Positions 1-6,959 of a DNA stretch of 11,664 nt are shown here, piece by piece. Positions within the stretch are counted from its first letter, which is position 1, and each line of letters starts with the position of its first letter. The notes under the pieces were generated by a model. It saw nothing but the letters and a program-made list of their open reading frames with translations. It was not told the DNA's origin and did not search any database. The position numbers and the translations under genes were made by a program. The stretch comes from Bacteroidia bacterium (lineage in GTDB: Bacteria; Bacteroidota; Bacteroidia; AKYH767-A; OLB10): contig JBAOIA010000008.1 in the NCBI GenBank assembly GCA_037045145.1, forward strand, positions 1 through 11,664, in the 5' to 3' direction.

Positions 1-19
1 CAGTGTAAAAAGCCGACCC

Positions 20-105
20 GCAAATGGCACATTTGGTTTTTGCCGACACACGAGCCAACGCTCCAAAAACCAAAAGAGCCATTTTTTGCCAACGCACGGA
101 CAAAC
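20..105. repeat. Hairpin repeat, copy A (upstream edge of the RM-like module)
   Basis: Bases 26-42 and 64-80 form a 17-bp inverted repeat with 15 pairs; the two mispairs are A opposite A. A loop of about 21 nt contains ccgacacacgagcc. A related hairpin lies at 5342-5400 in the same orientation, with different arm sequence but the same internal pattern of two A/A mispairs two bases apart, beside a cacatt/aaagag motif. Both copies also share gccgacccgca (13-23 here, 5367-5377 there) and a downstream GCC...CGCACG segment. This suggests a structured repeat family rather than a simple terminator. The role is unknown. Only the part inside the window can be judged, and the repeat may extend to the left. 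Confidence 0.6.
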
Positions 106-169
106 AGAGAAGATTAAAAACATAAATTGCGAATTTTGAAAAAGCAATATTTAGGACAGAAAATATAGA

Positions 170-1516
170 ATGAGATTTATAGATTTATTCGCGGGACTTG
201 GAGGCTTTCATAAGGCGTTACACGAACTTGGCCACGAGTGTGTATTTGCAAGTGAACTCGACCCTGTATTAAGAGATACCTACAAAAAGAATTGGGGTAA
301 AGACATTAACATTCACGGAGACATTAGGAAAATTGTAAAAGACAATATTGACTTAATTCCTGACCACGACATATTATGTGCAGGTTTCCCTTGTCAGCCA
401 TTTTCAAAAGCGGGTAAACAACTTGGACGAGAGGACGACAGAGGAACGCTGTTTGACGAAATTGTAAAAATTCTTGAGGCTCGAAAACCCAAATATTTCA
501 TTTTAGAGAATGTTCGATTCATTGCCAAGCACAATAACGAAGAAACTTGGAAAGCAATGAAAGTTGAGTTTGAGAGACTTGGGTATCAAGTTGACCATAA
601 AGACTATTCCCCTCACGACTTTGGTATTCCACAGCATAGACAAAGAATATTTATTGTTGGCTCGCTAGGTTCAAATGCACTCGACCATTTTAGTTTTGAC
701 AAAGTAGATAAATACAAAAAAAATGTTGTTGAACTTGAAAATTTCATTGAACAGAATCCAGTTAGTGCAAAGCAACTACCTAAATCAAATCAAGATTGCA
801 TACGACTTTGGCAAGACTTAATTGATGCTTTACCAAAAGAGGTAAAAATCCCAGGTTTTCCAATTTGGGGAATGGAATTCGGAGCAGACTATCCATTTGA
901 AGAACAATATCCTCATTTACTTTCTGCAAAAGAATTGGGCGAATACAAAGGAAATTTTGGGATTTCATTAAAAGGAATGACCAAGGAAGAACAATTAGCA
1001 CATTTACCAAGCTACGCAAGAGTTGAAGATGAGTTTCCCGATTGGAAACAAAGATATATTAGGCAGAATAGGCAATTTTACAAAGACAACAAGAAGTTCA
1101 TAAAAGAAGCAGTTAAACAAATTTCAAAGTTACCTTCTCAAAGTTGGCAAAAGTTAGAATGGAATGTTGGAGACAGCGAACGAAAAATCAATAATTATCT
1201 TTTGCAATTCAGAGCATCAGGCATTAGAATAAAAAAGCCTGATTTTTTCCCTTCCCTAGTTTGTACAAACACGCAAATTCCAATTATCGGTTGGGAAAAC
1301 AGATACATTACAAAAAAAGAAGGATTAAAACTTCAATCTTTAACAGGCTTAAAACTACCTGAAAACGACAATGCAGCTTTCAAAGCATTAGGAAATTATT
1401 TGGGCGTTCCCCTATCGGGTCGGGCTTTCCGTTCCAATCTTTTTGTTCGTACCTCACAAAAAGGATTTCCACTTCAATCCCTAACGCAAAAAAACATAAT
1501 CAAATTAGCAGCATAA
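170..1516 (+). CDS. DNA cytosine-C5 methyltransferase, motif X interrupted by a repeat
   Basis: This protein would transfer a methyl group from S-adenosylmethionine to C5 of cytosine in a specific DNA sequence, as the modification half of a restriction system. The usual motifs appear in order: motif I FIDLFAGLGG near residues 3-12, the catalytic motif IV GFPCQPFSKAG with Cys75, motif VI ENVR at 113-116, and motif VIII QHRQR at 155-159. A target-recognition region of about 230 residues follows. Motif X should read roughly GN-x-V near the C-terminus. Here ALGNY (406-410) runs straight into about 29 residues encoded by an intergenic-type repeat (1401-1487), then NIIKLAA and stop. The frame stays open, so a full-length but altered protein is predicted; its activity is uncertain. 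The start ATG has AGGA 14 bases upstream. The next gene starts 2 nt after the stop, so they probably form an operon. The target sequence cannot be read from the protein. Confidence 0.93.
   Translation: MRFIDLFAGLGGFHKALHELGHECVFASELDPVLRDTYKKNWGKDINIHGDIRKIVKDNIDLIPDHDILCAGFPCQPFSKAGKQLGREDDRGTLFDEIVKILEARKPKYFILENVRFIAKHNNEETWKAMKVEFERLGYQVDHKDYSPHDFGIPQHRQRIFIVGSLGSNALDHFSFDKVDKYKKNVVELENFIEQNPVSAKQLPKSNQDCIRLWQDLIDALPKEVKIPGFPIWGMEFGADYPFEEQYPHLLSAKELGEYKGNFGISLKGMTKEEQLAHLPSYARVEDEFPDWKQRYIRQNRQFYKDNKKFIKEAVKQISKLPSQSWQKLEWNVGDSERKINNYLLQFRASGIRIKKPDFFPSLVCTNTQIPIIGWENRYITKKEGLKLQSLTGLKLPENDNAAFKALGNYLGVPLSGRAFRSNLFVRTSQKGFPLQSLTQKNIIKLAA
1401..1487 (+). repeat. Palindromic repeat R1 inserted in the methyltransferase gene
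   Basis: This segment of about 87 bp has the same ends as the segment at 2043-2128 read on the other strand. Both share TGGGCGT-x-CCCCTA, then GGGTCGGGCT, and at the far end ATCCCT-x-ACGCA, while the centres differ. The centre of R1 folds into a hairpin (1436-1446 with 1456-1467, loop tcgtacctc). Its length is a multiple of three and it is open in the methyltransferase frame. From memory this type of GGTCGGGCT...ATCCCTCACGC element recurs between genes in many Bacteroidota; I could not check this here. Confidence 0.75.
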
Positions 1517-1518
1517 AT

Positions 1519-2040
1519 ATGAATACAGATTATCAATTGGTATATCAATTATTTCCACGTTCTTTTGGAATTACAGACGAAATCCGTGCTGTTATTTCTT
1601 GTTTTGAAAAGAATTATGAGCAAATAAAATCACCTGACAACAACCTAAGCAGTGATGGTGTATTGAAAGTTATTTCAGACGATTTAGAAGTATTGAATTT
1701 CAAAGTAGAAAAGAGCAAAGCAAGTATTGATAAGATAAAAGTTCCTGTTTTATTTAGTATCAACAATAGAATTGATAAGTTTTTTGATGCTGATGCTGTA
1801 AGTGCTGATGGCAAAATCGTTATTGAAGTTGAAGCAGGTAGAGCTTTCAGAAACAATCAATTTTTGAAAGACATTTTTCAAGCTTGTATGATGCCTAATG
1901 TGGAATATTTGGTTATTGCCGTAAGAAATCATTACCACAATAGCGATGATTTTAAATCAATCTTTCAATTTTTAGAAACACTTTATATCAGTGGAAGATT
2001 GCAATTACCATTAAAGGGAATTGTATTAATTGGATACTAA
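1519..2040 (+). CDS. Small protein with a possible PD-(D/E)XK-like nuclease core, putative restriction partner
   Basis: This is a soluble protein of 173 residues with no signal peptide or membrane segment. The central part reads FFDADAV...KIVIEVEAG, giving Asp90, Glu103 and Glu105. That is an acidic residue, a strand, then E-x-E, which resembles the active-site layout of PD-(D/E)XK restriction enzymes that use Glu in place of Lys, such as BamHI. The next segment, RNNQFLKDIFQACMM then YLVIAVRN, would be the following helix and strand of that fold. The ending LPLKGIVLIGY looks like a natural C-terminus. The gene starts 2 nt after the methyltransferase stop, which fits a nuclease or accessory partner of that enzyme. 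The nuclease assignment is an inference from one motif; it could instead be an inactive or structural protein. The gene lies between inverted repeats R1 and R2. Confidence 0.6.
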   Translation: MNTDYQLVYQLFPRSFGITDEIRAVISCFEKNYEQIKSPDNNLSSDGVLKVISDDLEVLNFKVEKSKASIDKIKVPVLFSINNRIDKFFDADAVSADGKIVIEVEAGRAFRNNQFLKDIFQACMMPNVEYLVIAVRNHYHNSDDFKSIFQFLETLYISGRLQLPLKGIVLIGY

Positions 2041-2042
2041 AC

Positions 2043-2128
2043 TGCGTGAGGGATAGAAGCGGAAAGCCCACAGCGAGGAACGAGCGAGGACTTGAAGCGA
2101 ATAGCCCGACCCACTAGGGGCACGCCCA
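2043..2128 (-). repeat. Palindromic repeat R2 between the small nuclease-like gene and the Z1 gene
   Basis: This is the inverted partner of R1, about 86 bp. Read on the minus strand it begins TGGGCGTGCCCCTA, continues GGGTCGGGCT, and ends near ATCCCTCACGCA, matching both ends of R1. Its plus-strand centre contains two direct copies of gcgagga. It starts 2 bases after the stop codon of the upstream gene and ends where recognisable Z1 coding sequence begins. In this orientation it carries a stop codon (2102-2104) in the Z1 frame. Confidence 0.75.
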
Positions 2129-2176
2129 AAAAATCATAATTGGCAACCATTTGTAGGTGATGAAACTACTGAACTT

Positions 2177-4333
2177 TTGCGAAGTAAAGGTTTCACTAAT
2201 TCTGATAGAAGTTTAAATCAAAGTGGCGAAAGAATATTGGATGAAACATACAGAATTATGCAGGTGTGTGGTAATCCTAATGACCAAACCAATAATGAAA
2301 CAGGAATTGTTATTGGTTATGTTCAAAGTGGAAAAACCCTTTCTTTCAATACTCTGACTGCATTAGCTAGAGATAACAACTATCAGATTGTAATCGTAAT
2401 TGCAGGTGTTTCAACTAATCTTGTAAATCAGTCAACACAACGATTAGCGGATGATTTAAGGTTAAACACTCGCTTTGACAGAAAGTGGACATTACTCCAA
2501 AACCCTAACAGCAATCAAGAAGCTGAAACAATAGAAACTACACTTGCCCAATGGGCTGACCCAACTTTCCCAATAGAAAGGTGTAGAATATTGCTTATAA
2601 CAGTGATGAAGAACACATCTCACTTGAATAACTTGGTTAATATTCTTGCAGGACAAAACCTTACAGGTGTTCCAACCTTGATAATTGATGATGAAGGAGA
2701 CCAAGCAAGTCTAAACACTAGAGCAAGATGGGCTGCACGACAAAACATTGATATAGAAAGTTTAACTGAAAATCAAGTTTCAACTATTTACCGAAGAATA
2801 AACGCACTTCGCAATGTTTTCCCACATCACACATTTTTACAATACACCGCCACACCACAGGCAAATCTATTCATAAATATAATGGATAGACTTTCTCCTA
2901 ATTTCATAAAACTATTAACTCCCGGACCTGATTACACAGGAGGAATTGATTTTTTCAGAAATAATCCAAACCTTATCTTGGAGATACCACCAAATGAAAT
3001 TCCTACTCCAACAAATCCGCTTTTTGAAATTCCAGAGAGTTTGAAAAGTGCTTTACGCATTTTCTTTTTGGGTGTGGTTGCAGGAGAAATGCAAAATAAT
3101 CACAGGAACAGGACAATGCTTGTCCATCCTTCAAGACTGCAAGGAGACCACAACGAATTTACAAATTGGATAAGAAATACTTGTAATAGTTGGCAGAGAC
3201 TACTTTCAGGCAATGATGATGAAGACAGAAGAGAACTAATTGACGAGTTCAGAACTTCATATAATCAATTACAAATGACTGTTTCTGATTTGCCTAGTTT
3301 TGAAACGCTGACAGGAAACGATTTGATTCACGCTCTGCGATACACCCAAATTGTTGAAGTCAATTCTAGAAATGGAGTAACACCGCAAATTCCTTGGAAT
3401 GATTTCTACTCTTGGATTTTAGTGGGCGGACAATCAATGGATAGAGGCTTTACGGTTGAAGGTTTGACCGTAACTTATATGCTGAGAAATATTGGTACAG
3501 GAAACGTTGATACAATTCAACAGAGAGCAAGGTTTTTTGGATATAAAAGAGGTTACTTAGGCTATTGTAGAGTATTCTTAGACCAAGTAACTATTGATGC
3601 TTATAATTTTATCGTAGAACACGAAGAAGATGTAAGAAATAGACTTTTAGAATTCCATTTGAATGATAGACATCTAAACGATTTAGACAGAGTGGCAGTG
3701 CTTAATCAAATGTTAAACCTAACTAGACGAAACATCATCTATGACGATTTAGATAGAGATACATTTGGCAATGATTGGTTTAGAATTAACGCACCACACG
3801 ACACAGATGAATTGATTGAAGCCAATAGAAATGCCCTTTTAACTTTCCTACAATCAAGAGCAGGATTGTTTAACCAAGATGAGGGACATCCAAATAGAAC
3901 TGAAGAACAAAAACATTTAGTTGCAAGAATTACGATTCAAGAATGTTTGGAGCATTTGCTTAACAATCTTCGTTATACAAGAGAAAGTGATTCAGCAACA
4001 TACTCAAGCCTTAGAGGTATTTTAAAAGGATATATTGAGGAACATTCAGACGAAGAATGTTTGGTTTACTTGATGAGTACAAATTCTTATGAAAATTGGA
4101 CACCAAGAACTCGTAGATTAAATCGAAATGATGAAATACAACAGCTATTTCAAGGTCGTAACCCGAGAACAGGAGAAGTAATTTACCCAGGTGATTCAGA
4201 AATTAAGGATGAAAATCTTTTGACAATTCAAATTCACCTTTTGAATTTGAGAGATACCGATTTTCAAAACGTGCCAACTATAGCAATTTGGATTCCTGAA
4301 CATATGGGAGCTGATTTAATAAGGCAAGTATGA
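2177..4333 (+). CDS. Z1-domain superfamily-2 ATPase of a restriction system, normal start codon missing
   Basis: Z1 proteins are helicase-like ATPases found with methyltransferases and DUF4420 nucleases, where they are thought to drive DNA translocation or remodelling for restriction. Motifs, numbered from TTG 2177: Walker A GYVQSGKT at 47-54, Walker B with DDEGD at 171-175, TATPQA at 224-229, GGQSMDRGFTVEGL near 417-430, and the arginine motif QRARFFGYKRGY near 448-459. The ATP site therefore looks intact. The start is abnormal. Coding-like sequence continues upstream of 2177 in frame back to 2129 (KNHNWQPFVGDETTEL), but there is no ATG, GTG or TTG there, and a stop lies at 2102-2104 inside repeat R2. 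TTG 2177 is the first possible start and has no clear ribosome binding site. I infer that R2 displaced the original start, so expression may be reduced or lost. The stop overlaps the ATG of the next gene (ATGA). Confidence 0.88.
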   Translation: MRSKGFTNSDRSLNQSGERILDETYRIMQVCGNPNDQTNNETGIVIGYVQSGKTLSFNTLTALARDNNYQIVIVIAGVSTNLVNQSTQRLADDLRLNTRFDRKWTLLQNPNSNQEAETIETTLAQWADPTFPIERCRILLITVMKNTSHLNNLVNILAGQNLTGVPTLIIDDEGDQASLNTRARWAARQNIDIESLTENQVSTIYRRINALRNVFPHHTFLQYTATPQANLFINIMDRLSPNFIKLLTPGPDYTGGIDFFRNNPNLILEIPPNEIPTPTNPLFEIPESLKSALRIFFLGVVAGEMQNNHRNRTMLVHPSRLQGDHNEFTNWIRNTCNSWQRLLSGNDDEDRRELIDEFRTSYNQLQMTVSDLPSFETLTGNDLIHALRYTQIVEVNSRNGVTPQIPWNDFYSWILVGGQSMDRGFTVEGLTVTYMLRNIGTGNVDTIQQRARFFGYKRGYLGYCRVFLDQVTIDAYNFIVEHEEDVRNRLLEFHLNDRHLNDLDRVAVLNQMLNLTRRNIIYDDLDRDTFGNDWFRINAPHDTDELIEANRNALLTFLQSRAGLFNQDEGHPNRTEEQKHLVARITIQECLEHLLNNLRYTRESDSATYSSLRGILKGYIEEHSDEECLVYLMSTNSYENWTPRTRRLNRNDEIQQLFQGRNPRTGEVIYPGDSEIKDENLLTIQIHLLNLRDTDFQNVPTIAIWIPEHMGADLIRQV

Positions 4334-5310
4334 ATTTAATTGACCTATACGATTCTCTGAGCTTGCCTGAAAATGACAGCAAGGTTTTCAATGCAATTCC
4401 AATCCCCGAATACCCAAATTTTCGAGTGGCAATTGACTTTGAAGGGAATGCAGTTTTATTGCTTTCTGTATCTAAGAGAATTAAGGATTTAAGCCTGAAG
4501 AATTTTCGCCTCAAATATTTGCAACTTGAACAAAACCTTGAATGTAAAATTTATGAGAATGATTCCTTCAAATTTCAAACATTTACTGTTATTACATTCC
4601 GTTGCAGCGACAGAAACTTGCAAGAATACTTTCTTAGAATATCTGAATCTCTCGTAAAAACAGTTGGACAAAATCCAACTCAACCACAAGTAATTGATTC
4701 GCTCAAAAAGTTTGTTGAAGTATTTAAAACCTTGACAGATTCTCCTACAAATACAGTAAACGGTCTTTGGGCTGAGTTATTTTTAATTGAAAATTCAACC
4801 AATCCAAAAGAACTCATAAATTATTGGCATAACATACCAGAGGAGAAATTTGATTTTAACGCAGGAACAGAAAGAATTGAAGTTAAGAGCAGTTCGAACT
4901 TTGAGAGAAAACATATTTTCTCAGCGGCACAGTTAAACCCTCCGTCTGATACACAAGTTTTAATTGCTTCGGTTTTTTTAAAACAACACAATTCAGGGAA
5001 TAGCATTCAGTATTTAATTGACAGAATTTCTGAGAAGATTGATTACGACTTTGATACAGTTGAAAAGCTAAACACAATTGTTTTTAGAACGCTTGGAAGT
5101 TCTTTGGAACATTCCATTGGCGTAAAATTCGATTATGACATTGCTCAACAGTCTTTACGTTTTTACAGACATCAAGACATTGACAAAATAGAGGAAGTTC
5201 ATATTCCAAACAATGTTTCAGAAGTGAAATATAAATCTGACTTGACAAGTATCAAGGCAATAGAATTAAATAAACTAAAAGAAAGAAAAGGACTATTCAA
5301 TGCTTTATAA
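4330..5310 (+). CDS. PD-(D/E)XK motif protein (DUF4420 type), predicted restriction nuclease
   Basis: This is probably the DNA-cleaving subunit that works with the Z1 ATPase upstream. The C-terminal half has the nuclease signature: GLWAELFLIE with Glu149, then KFDFNAG with Asp175, then RIEVKSS with Glu184 and Lys186. This is the E...D...E-x-K arrangement of PD-(D/E)XK enzymes. The N-terminal 130 residues (PIPEYPNFRVAIDFEGNAVLLL and following) match the usual N-terminal domain of this family as I remember it. The length of 326 residues is typical. The ATG overlaps the Z1 stop by 4 nt, which suggests translational coupling. Related loci often continue with an AIPR-family gene; here a repeat follows within about 30 bases and no such gene is present. 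Confidence 0.88.
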   Translation: MNLIDLYDSLSLPENDSKVFNAIPIPEYPNFRVAIDFEGNAVLLLSVSKRIKDLSLKNFRLKYLQLEQNLECKIYENDSFKFQTFTVITFRCSDRNLQEYFLRISESLVKTVGQNPTQPQVIDSLKKFVEVFKTLTDSPTNTVNGLWAELFLIENSTNPKELINYWHNIPEEKFDFNAGTERIEVKSSSNFERKHIFSAAQLNPPSDTQVLIASVFLKQHNSGNSIQYLIDRISEKIDYDFDTVEKLNTIVFRTLGSSLEHSIGVKFDYDIAQQSLRFYRHQDIDKIEEVHIPNNVSEVKYKSDLTSIKAIELNKLKERKGLFNAL

Positions 5311-5341
5311 CAAAATAGAAATAAAACCAACGCTTCACAGC

Positions 5342-5440
5342 CACACACATTGCCAAGTCGCACCAGCCGACCCGCAAGCCAAAACTTGGCAAAGAGTGTG
5401 TCTGCCCTACCGCACGACCAAAACGACCGAAAAACAGACG
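5342..5440. repeat. Hairpin repeat, copy B (downstream edge of the RM-like module)
   Basis: Bases 5342-5358 and 5384-5400 pair at 15 of 17 positions around a 25-nt loop with gccgacccgcaagcc. The arms differ from copy A at 20-105, but the pairing and the two A/A mispairs are kept, and the downstream CGCACG-containing stretch is also shared. The copies are in direct orientation about 5.3 kb apart, and the whole methyltransferase to DUF4420 module lies between them. I see no gene in 5311-5550: it holds this repeat, then an imperfect inverted repeat with a terminator-like hairpin. Confidence 0.6.
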
Positions 5441-5449
5441 GACGAAAAA

Positions 5450-5550
5450 GAACACCGAACGCACAACATTATGCCGAATAGAAAAAAGCCCTAATGCAAA
5501 AAAGCCCTGAGAGTAGAAAACACTTCAGGGCTTTTTGCTATTCGGTGTTC
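5450..5550. repeat. Inverted repeat with a 19-bp interruption in its left arm
   Basis: The right arm 5527-5550 reads agggctttttgctattcggtgttc in two parts (agggctttttgc, tattcggtgttc). Its complement occurs on the left as gaacaccgaa (5450-5459) and tagaaaaaagccct (5479-5492), separated by about 19 extra bases that end in a second ccgaa. Without those bases the arms would match at about 23 of 24 positions. An inner hairpin (5496-5538) lies within it. The IS91-like element begins directly after the right arm. Confidence 0.5.
5496..5538. terminator. Rho-independent terminator-like hairpin, probably bidirectional
   Basis: gcaaaaaagccctga (5496-5510) pairs with tcagggctttttgc (5525-5538) around a 14-nt loop, with one extra A in the left arm. 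The T-run after the GC-rich stem on the plus strand and the A-run on the left allow termination in either direction. It would end transcription of the module upstream and shield it from the minus-strand IS genes. The loop is longer than in most terminators. Confidence 0.6.
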
Positions 5551-5732
5551 AGCGACACCGGTATTTTTTGTATAGGAGGTTTTGTAGCTTTGGTTCTTTG
5601 TGATTTAGTGCTTTTTATAGTTACCGGTTGTAGTATTTCGCATGTTTGCGGATGATTGGGTTTGCTTAAACACACAACTTCCCCTACCCAAGATACTTAG
5701 GATTTTAGATGCTGTCATTATGTTTGTTATTG

Positions 5733-6959
5733 TCATCGCATTTGTTTAACAGGTTTTTGTATCTTTTGTGGAGAGCCTTTGTTGTGCAACAGCGCTACAT
5801 TTACTAACTGTACACCCTGCCGTGCTATGTTGATATAGGTTGCCTGTAATTCTAAGGTTCCAGTTTTACAAACACTACACTGCGTAATATCCACACCGTA
5901 CTTCATCGCTGCTAAAGTGGTTACGGGTAGTTTTACTTTTAGTGGTGGCTCTGCTATTTTTAATTGCCTGCAAATAGATTTTAAACGCTCTGTTTTGTTC
6001 TGATGGGATAAAAACCCACTGTGCCGTATCTTCACAAAACCTTTGGGCAGTATGTGTTGCTCAAACCTGCGCAAAAATTCTTCATGGCTCAAGGTCATCA
6101 ACTTTTGTTTGTTGTCATCTTGGTAGTCTTTGTATTTGAATGTGATGGTTGTGTCGGTTATTGCCATTATCCGATGCGTAGTAATAGCAACCTTATGCGT
6201 ATATCTGCCTAAGTATTCCAACACCTGTTGTGTCCCGCCAAAAGGACGTTTGGCATATACATTCCACTTGATGAACTGCAATTCTCCCATTGTTTTCTCA
6301 AACATTTTTTCATCTTCAATATTCAGTTGATGATTGAATTTTAATGCTAACAGTTTTTCTAAGAAATAGCCCTTGAAAATCTTTTCCATCGCTCTTCTGG
6401 GAAAAAGAAAGTTACCGGTCCTGCGTTTCTCTTTTTGCCACCGGCCCTCTTTATCTATGCCACCACCACTCACGATGCAATGTATGTGCGGATGAAAAGT
6501 TAAGTCTTGTCCGTTGGTGTGCAAAATGCTGATGATGCCCGGTGTTCCTCCAAGATATTTTTCATCACTACCCAATTTTCTAAGCGTATAATTGCTTGCT
6601 TCAAACAACAAATTAAGAACTGCTTTGCGGTTGCCCATGGCCAGACTTCTTAATTGCTGCGGCAGGGTAAACACGATATGGAAATAGGTGGTGGGCAACA
6701 ACTCACTCATTCTGTCGTGCAGCCACTGTTCGCGCTTTAAGCCACCACAATTGGGGCAATGCCGGTTGCCGCAACTATGATATTGGTGATGTTGGTGAGA
6801 ACAAGTATTGCAGCGATAAACATGCATGCCTAACCTTAACGTATGGCAATCGGACAACTTTTTCAACACACTTTGACTGTACGGATTAAACTGCTGTCCA
6901 CTGTGGTGGGCAAAGATTCTGGTTTGAAGCCTTTGCTTAATTTCCGCTTGTTCCACCAC
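5733..6959 (-). CDS. IS91-family HUH/Y2 transposase
   Basis: This is a rolling-circle transposase that nicks one strand through tyrosine. An N-terminal zinc-binding region has Cys50, Cys53, Cys63, Cys68 and Cys71 (YRCNTCSHQHHQYHSCGNRHCPNC). The metal-binding HUH motif is FHPHIHC, with His158 and His160. The two catalytic tyrosines occur as YLGRY, Tyr249 and Tyr253, spaced as in IS91 transposases. A second Cys pair (Cys361, Cys364) lies near the C-terminus. At 408 residues it has the usual family length and no break, so it appears complete. Its start overlaps the end of the recombinase gene upstream by 23 nt, which suggests coupled translation. Confidence 0.93.
   Translation of the reverse strand: MVEQAEIKQRLQTRIFAHHSGQQFNPYSQSVLKKLSDCHTLRLGMHVYRCNTCSHQHHQYHSCGNRHCPNCGGLKREQWLHDRMSELLPTTYFHIVFTLPQQLRSLAMGNRKAVLNLLFEASNYTLRKLGSDEKYLGGTPGIISILHTNGQDLTFHPHIHCIVSGGGIDKEGRWQKEKRRTGNFLFPRRAMEKIFKGYFLEKLLALKFNHQLNIEDEKMFEKTMGELQFIKWNVYAKRPFGGTQQVLEYLGRYTHKVAITTHRIMAITDTTITFKYKDYQDDNKQKLMTLSHEEFLRRFEQHILPKGFVKIRHSGFLSHQNKTERLKSICRQLKIAEPPLKVKLPVTTLAAMKYGVDITQCSVCKTGTLELQATYINIARQGVQLVNVALLHNKGSPQKIQKPVKQMR

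Noticed and set aside
780..1019. Minus-strand open frames within the methyltransferase, and similar ones inside the other large genes
   Set aside because: They lie wholly inside genes with clear family motifs, show no recognisable domain, and are expected by chance in AT-rich DNA.
5300..5494. Open frame of 64 codons after the DUF4420 gene
   Set aside because: It runs through the hairpin repeat and the palindrome, has low-complexity Thr/Lys/His/Pro content, and its start lies inside the end of the DUF4420 gene; it is most likely non-coding.
5466..5556. A third attC-like site read as AAC...GTT around the 5496-5538 hairpin
   Set aside because: The gaps between AAC, arms and GTT do not match the two good sites, and the CACCTA/TAGCTG arm motif is missing; a terminator inside a palindrome is simpler.
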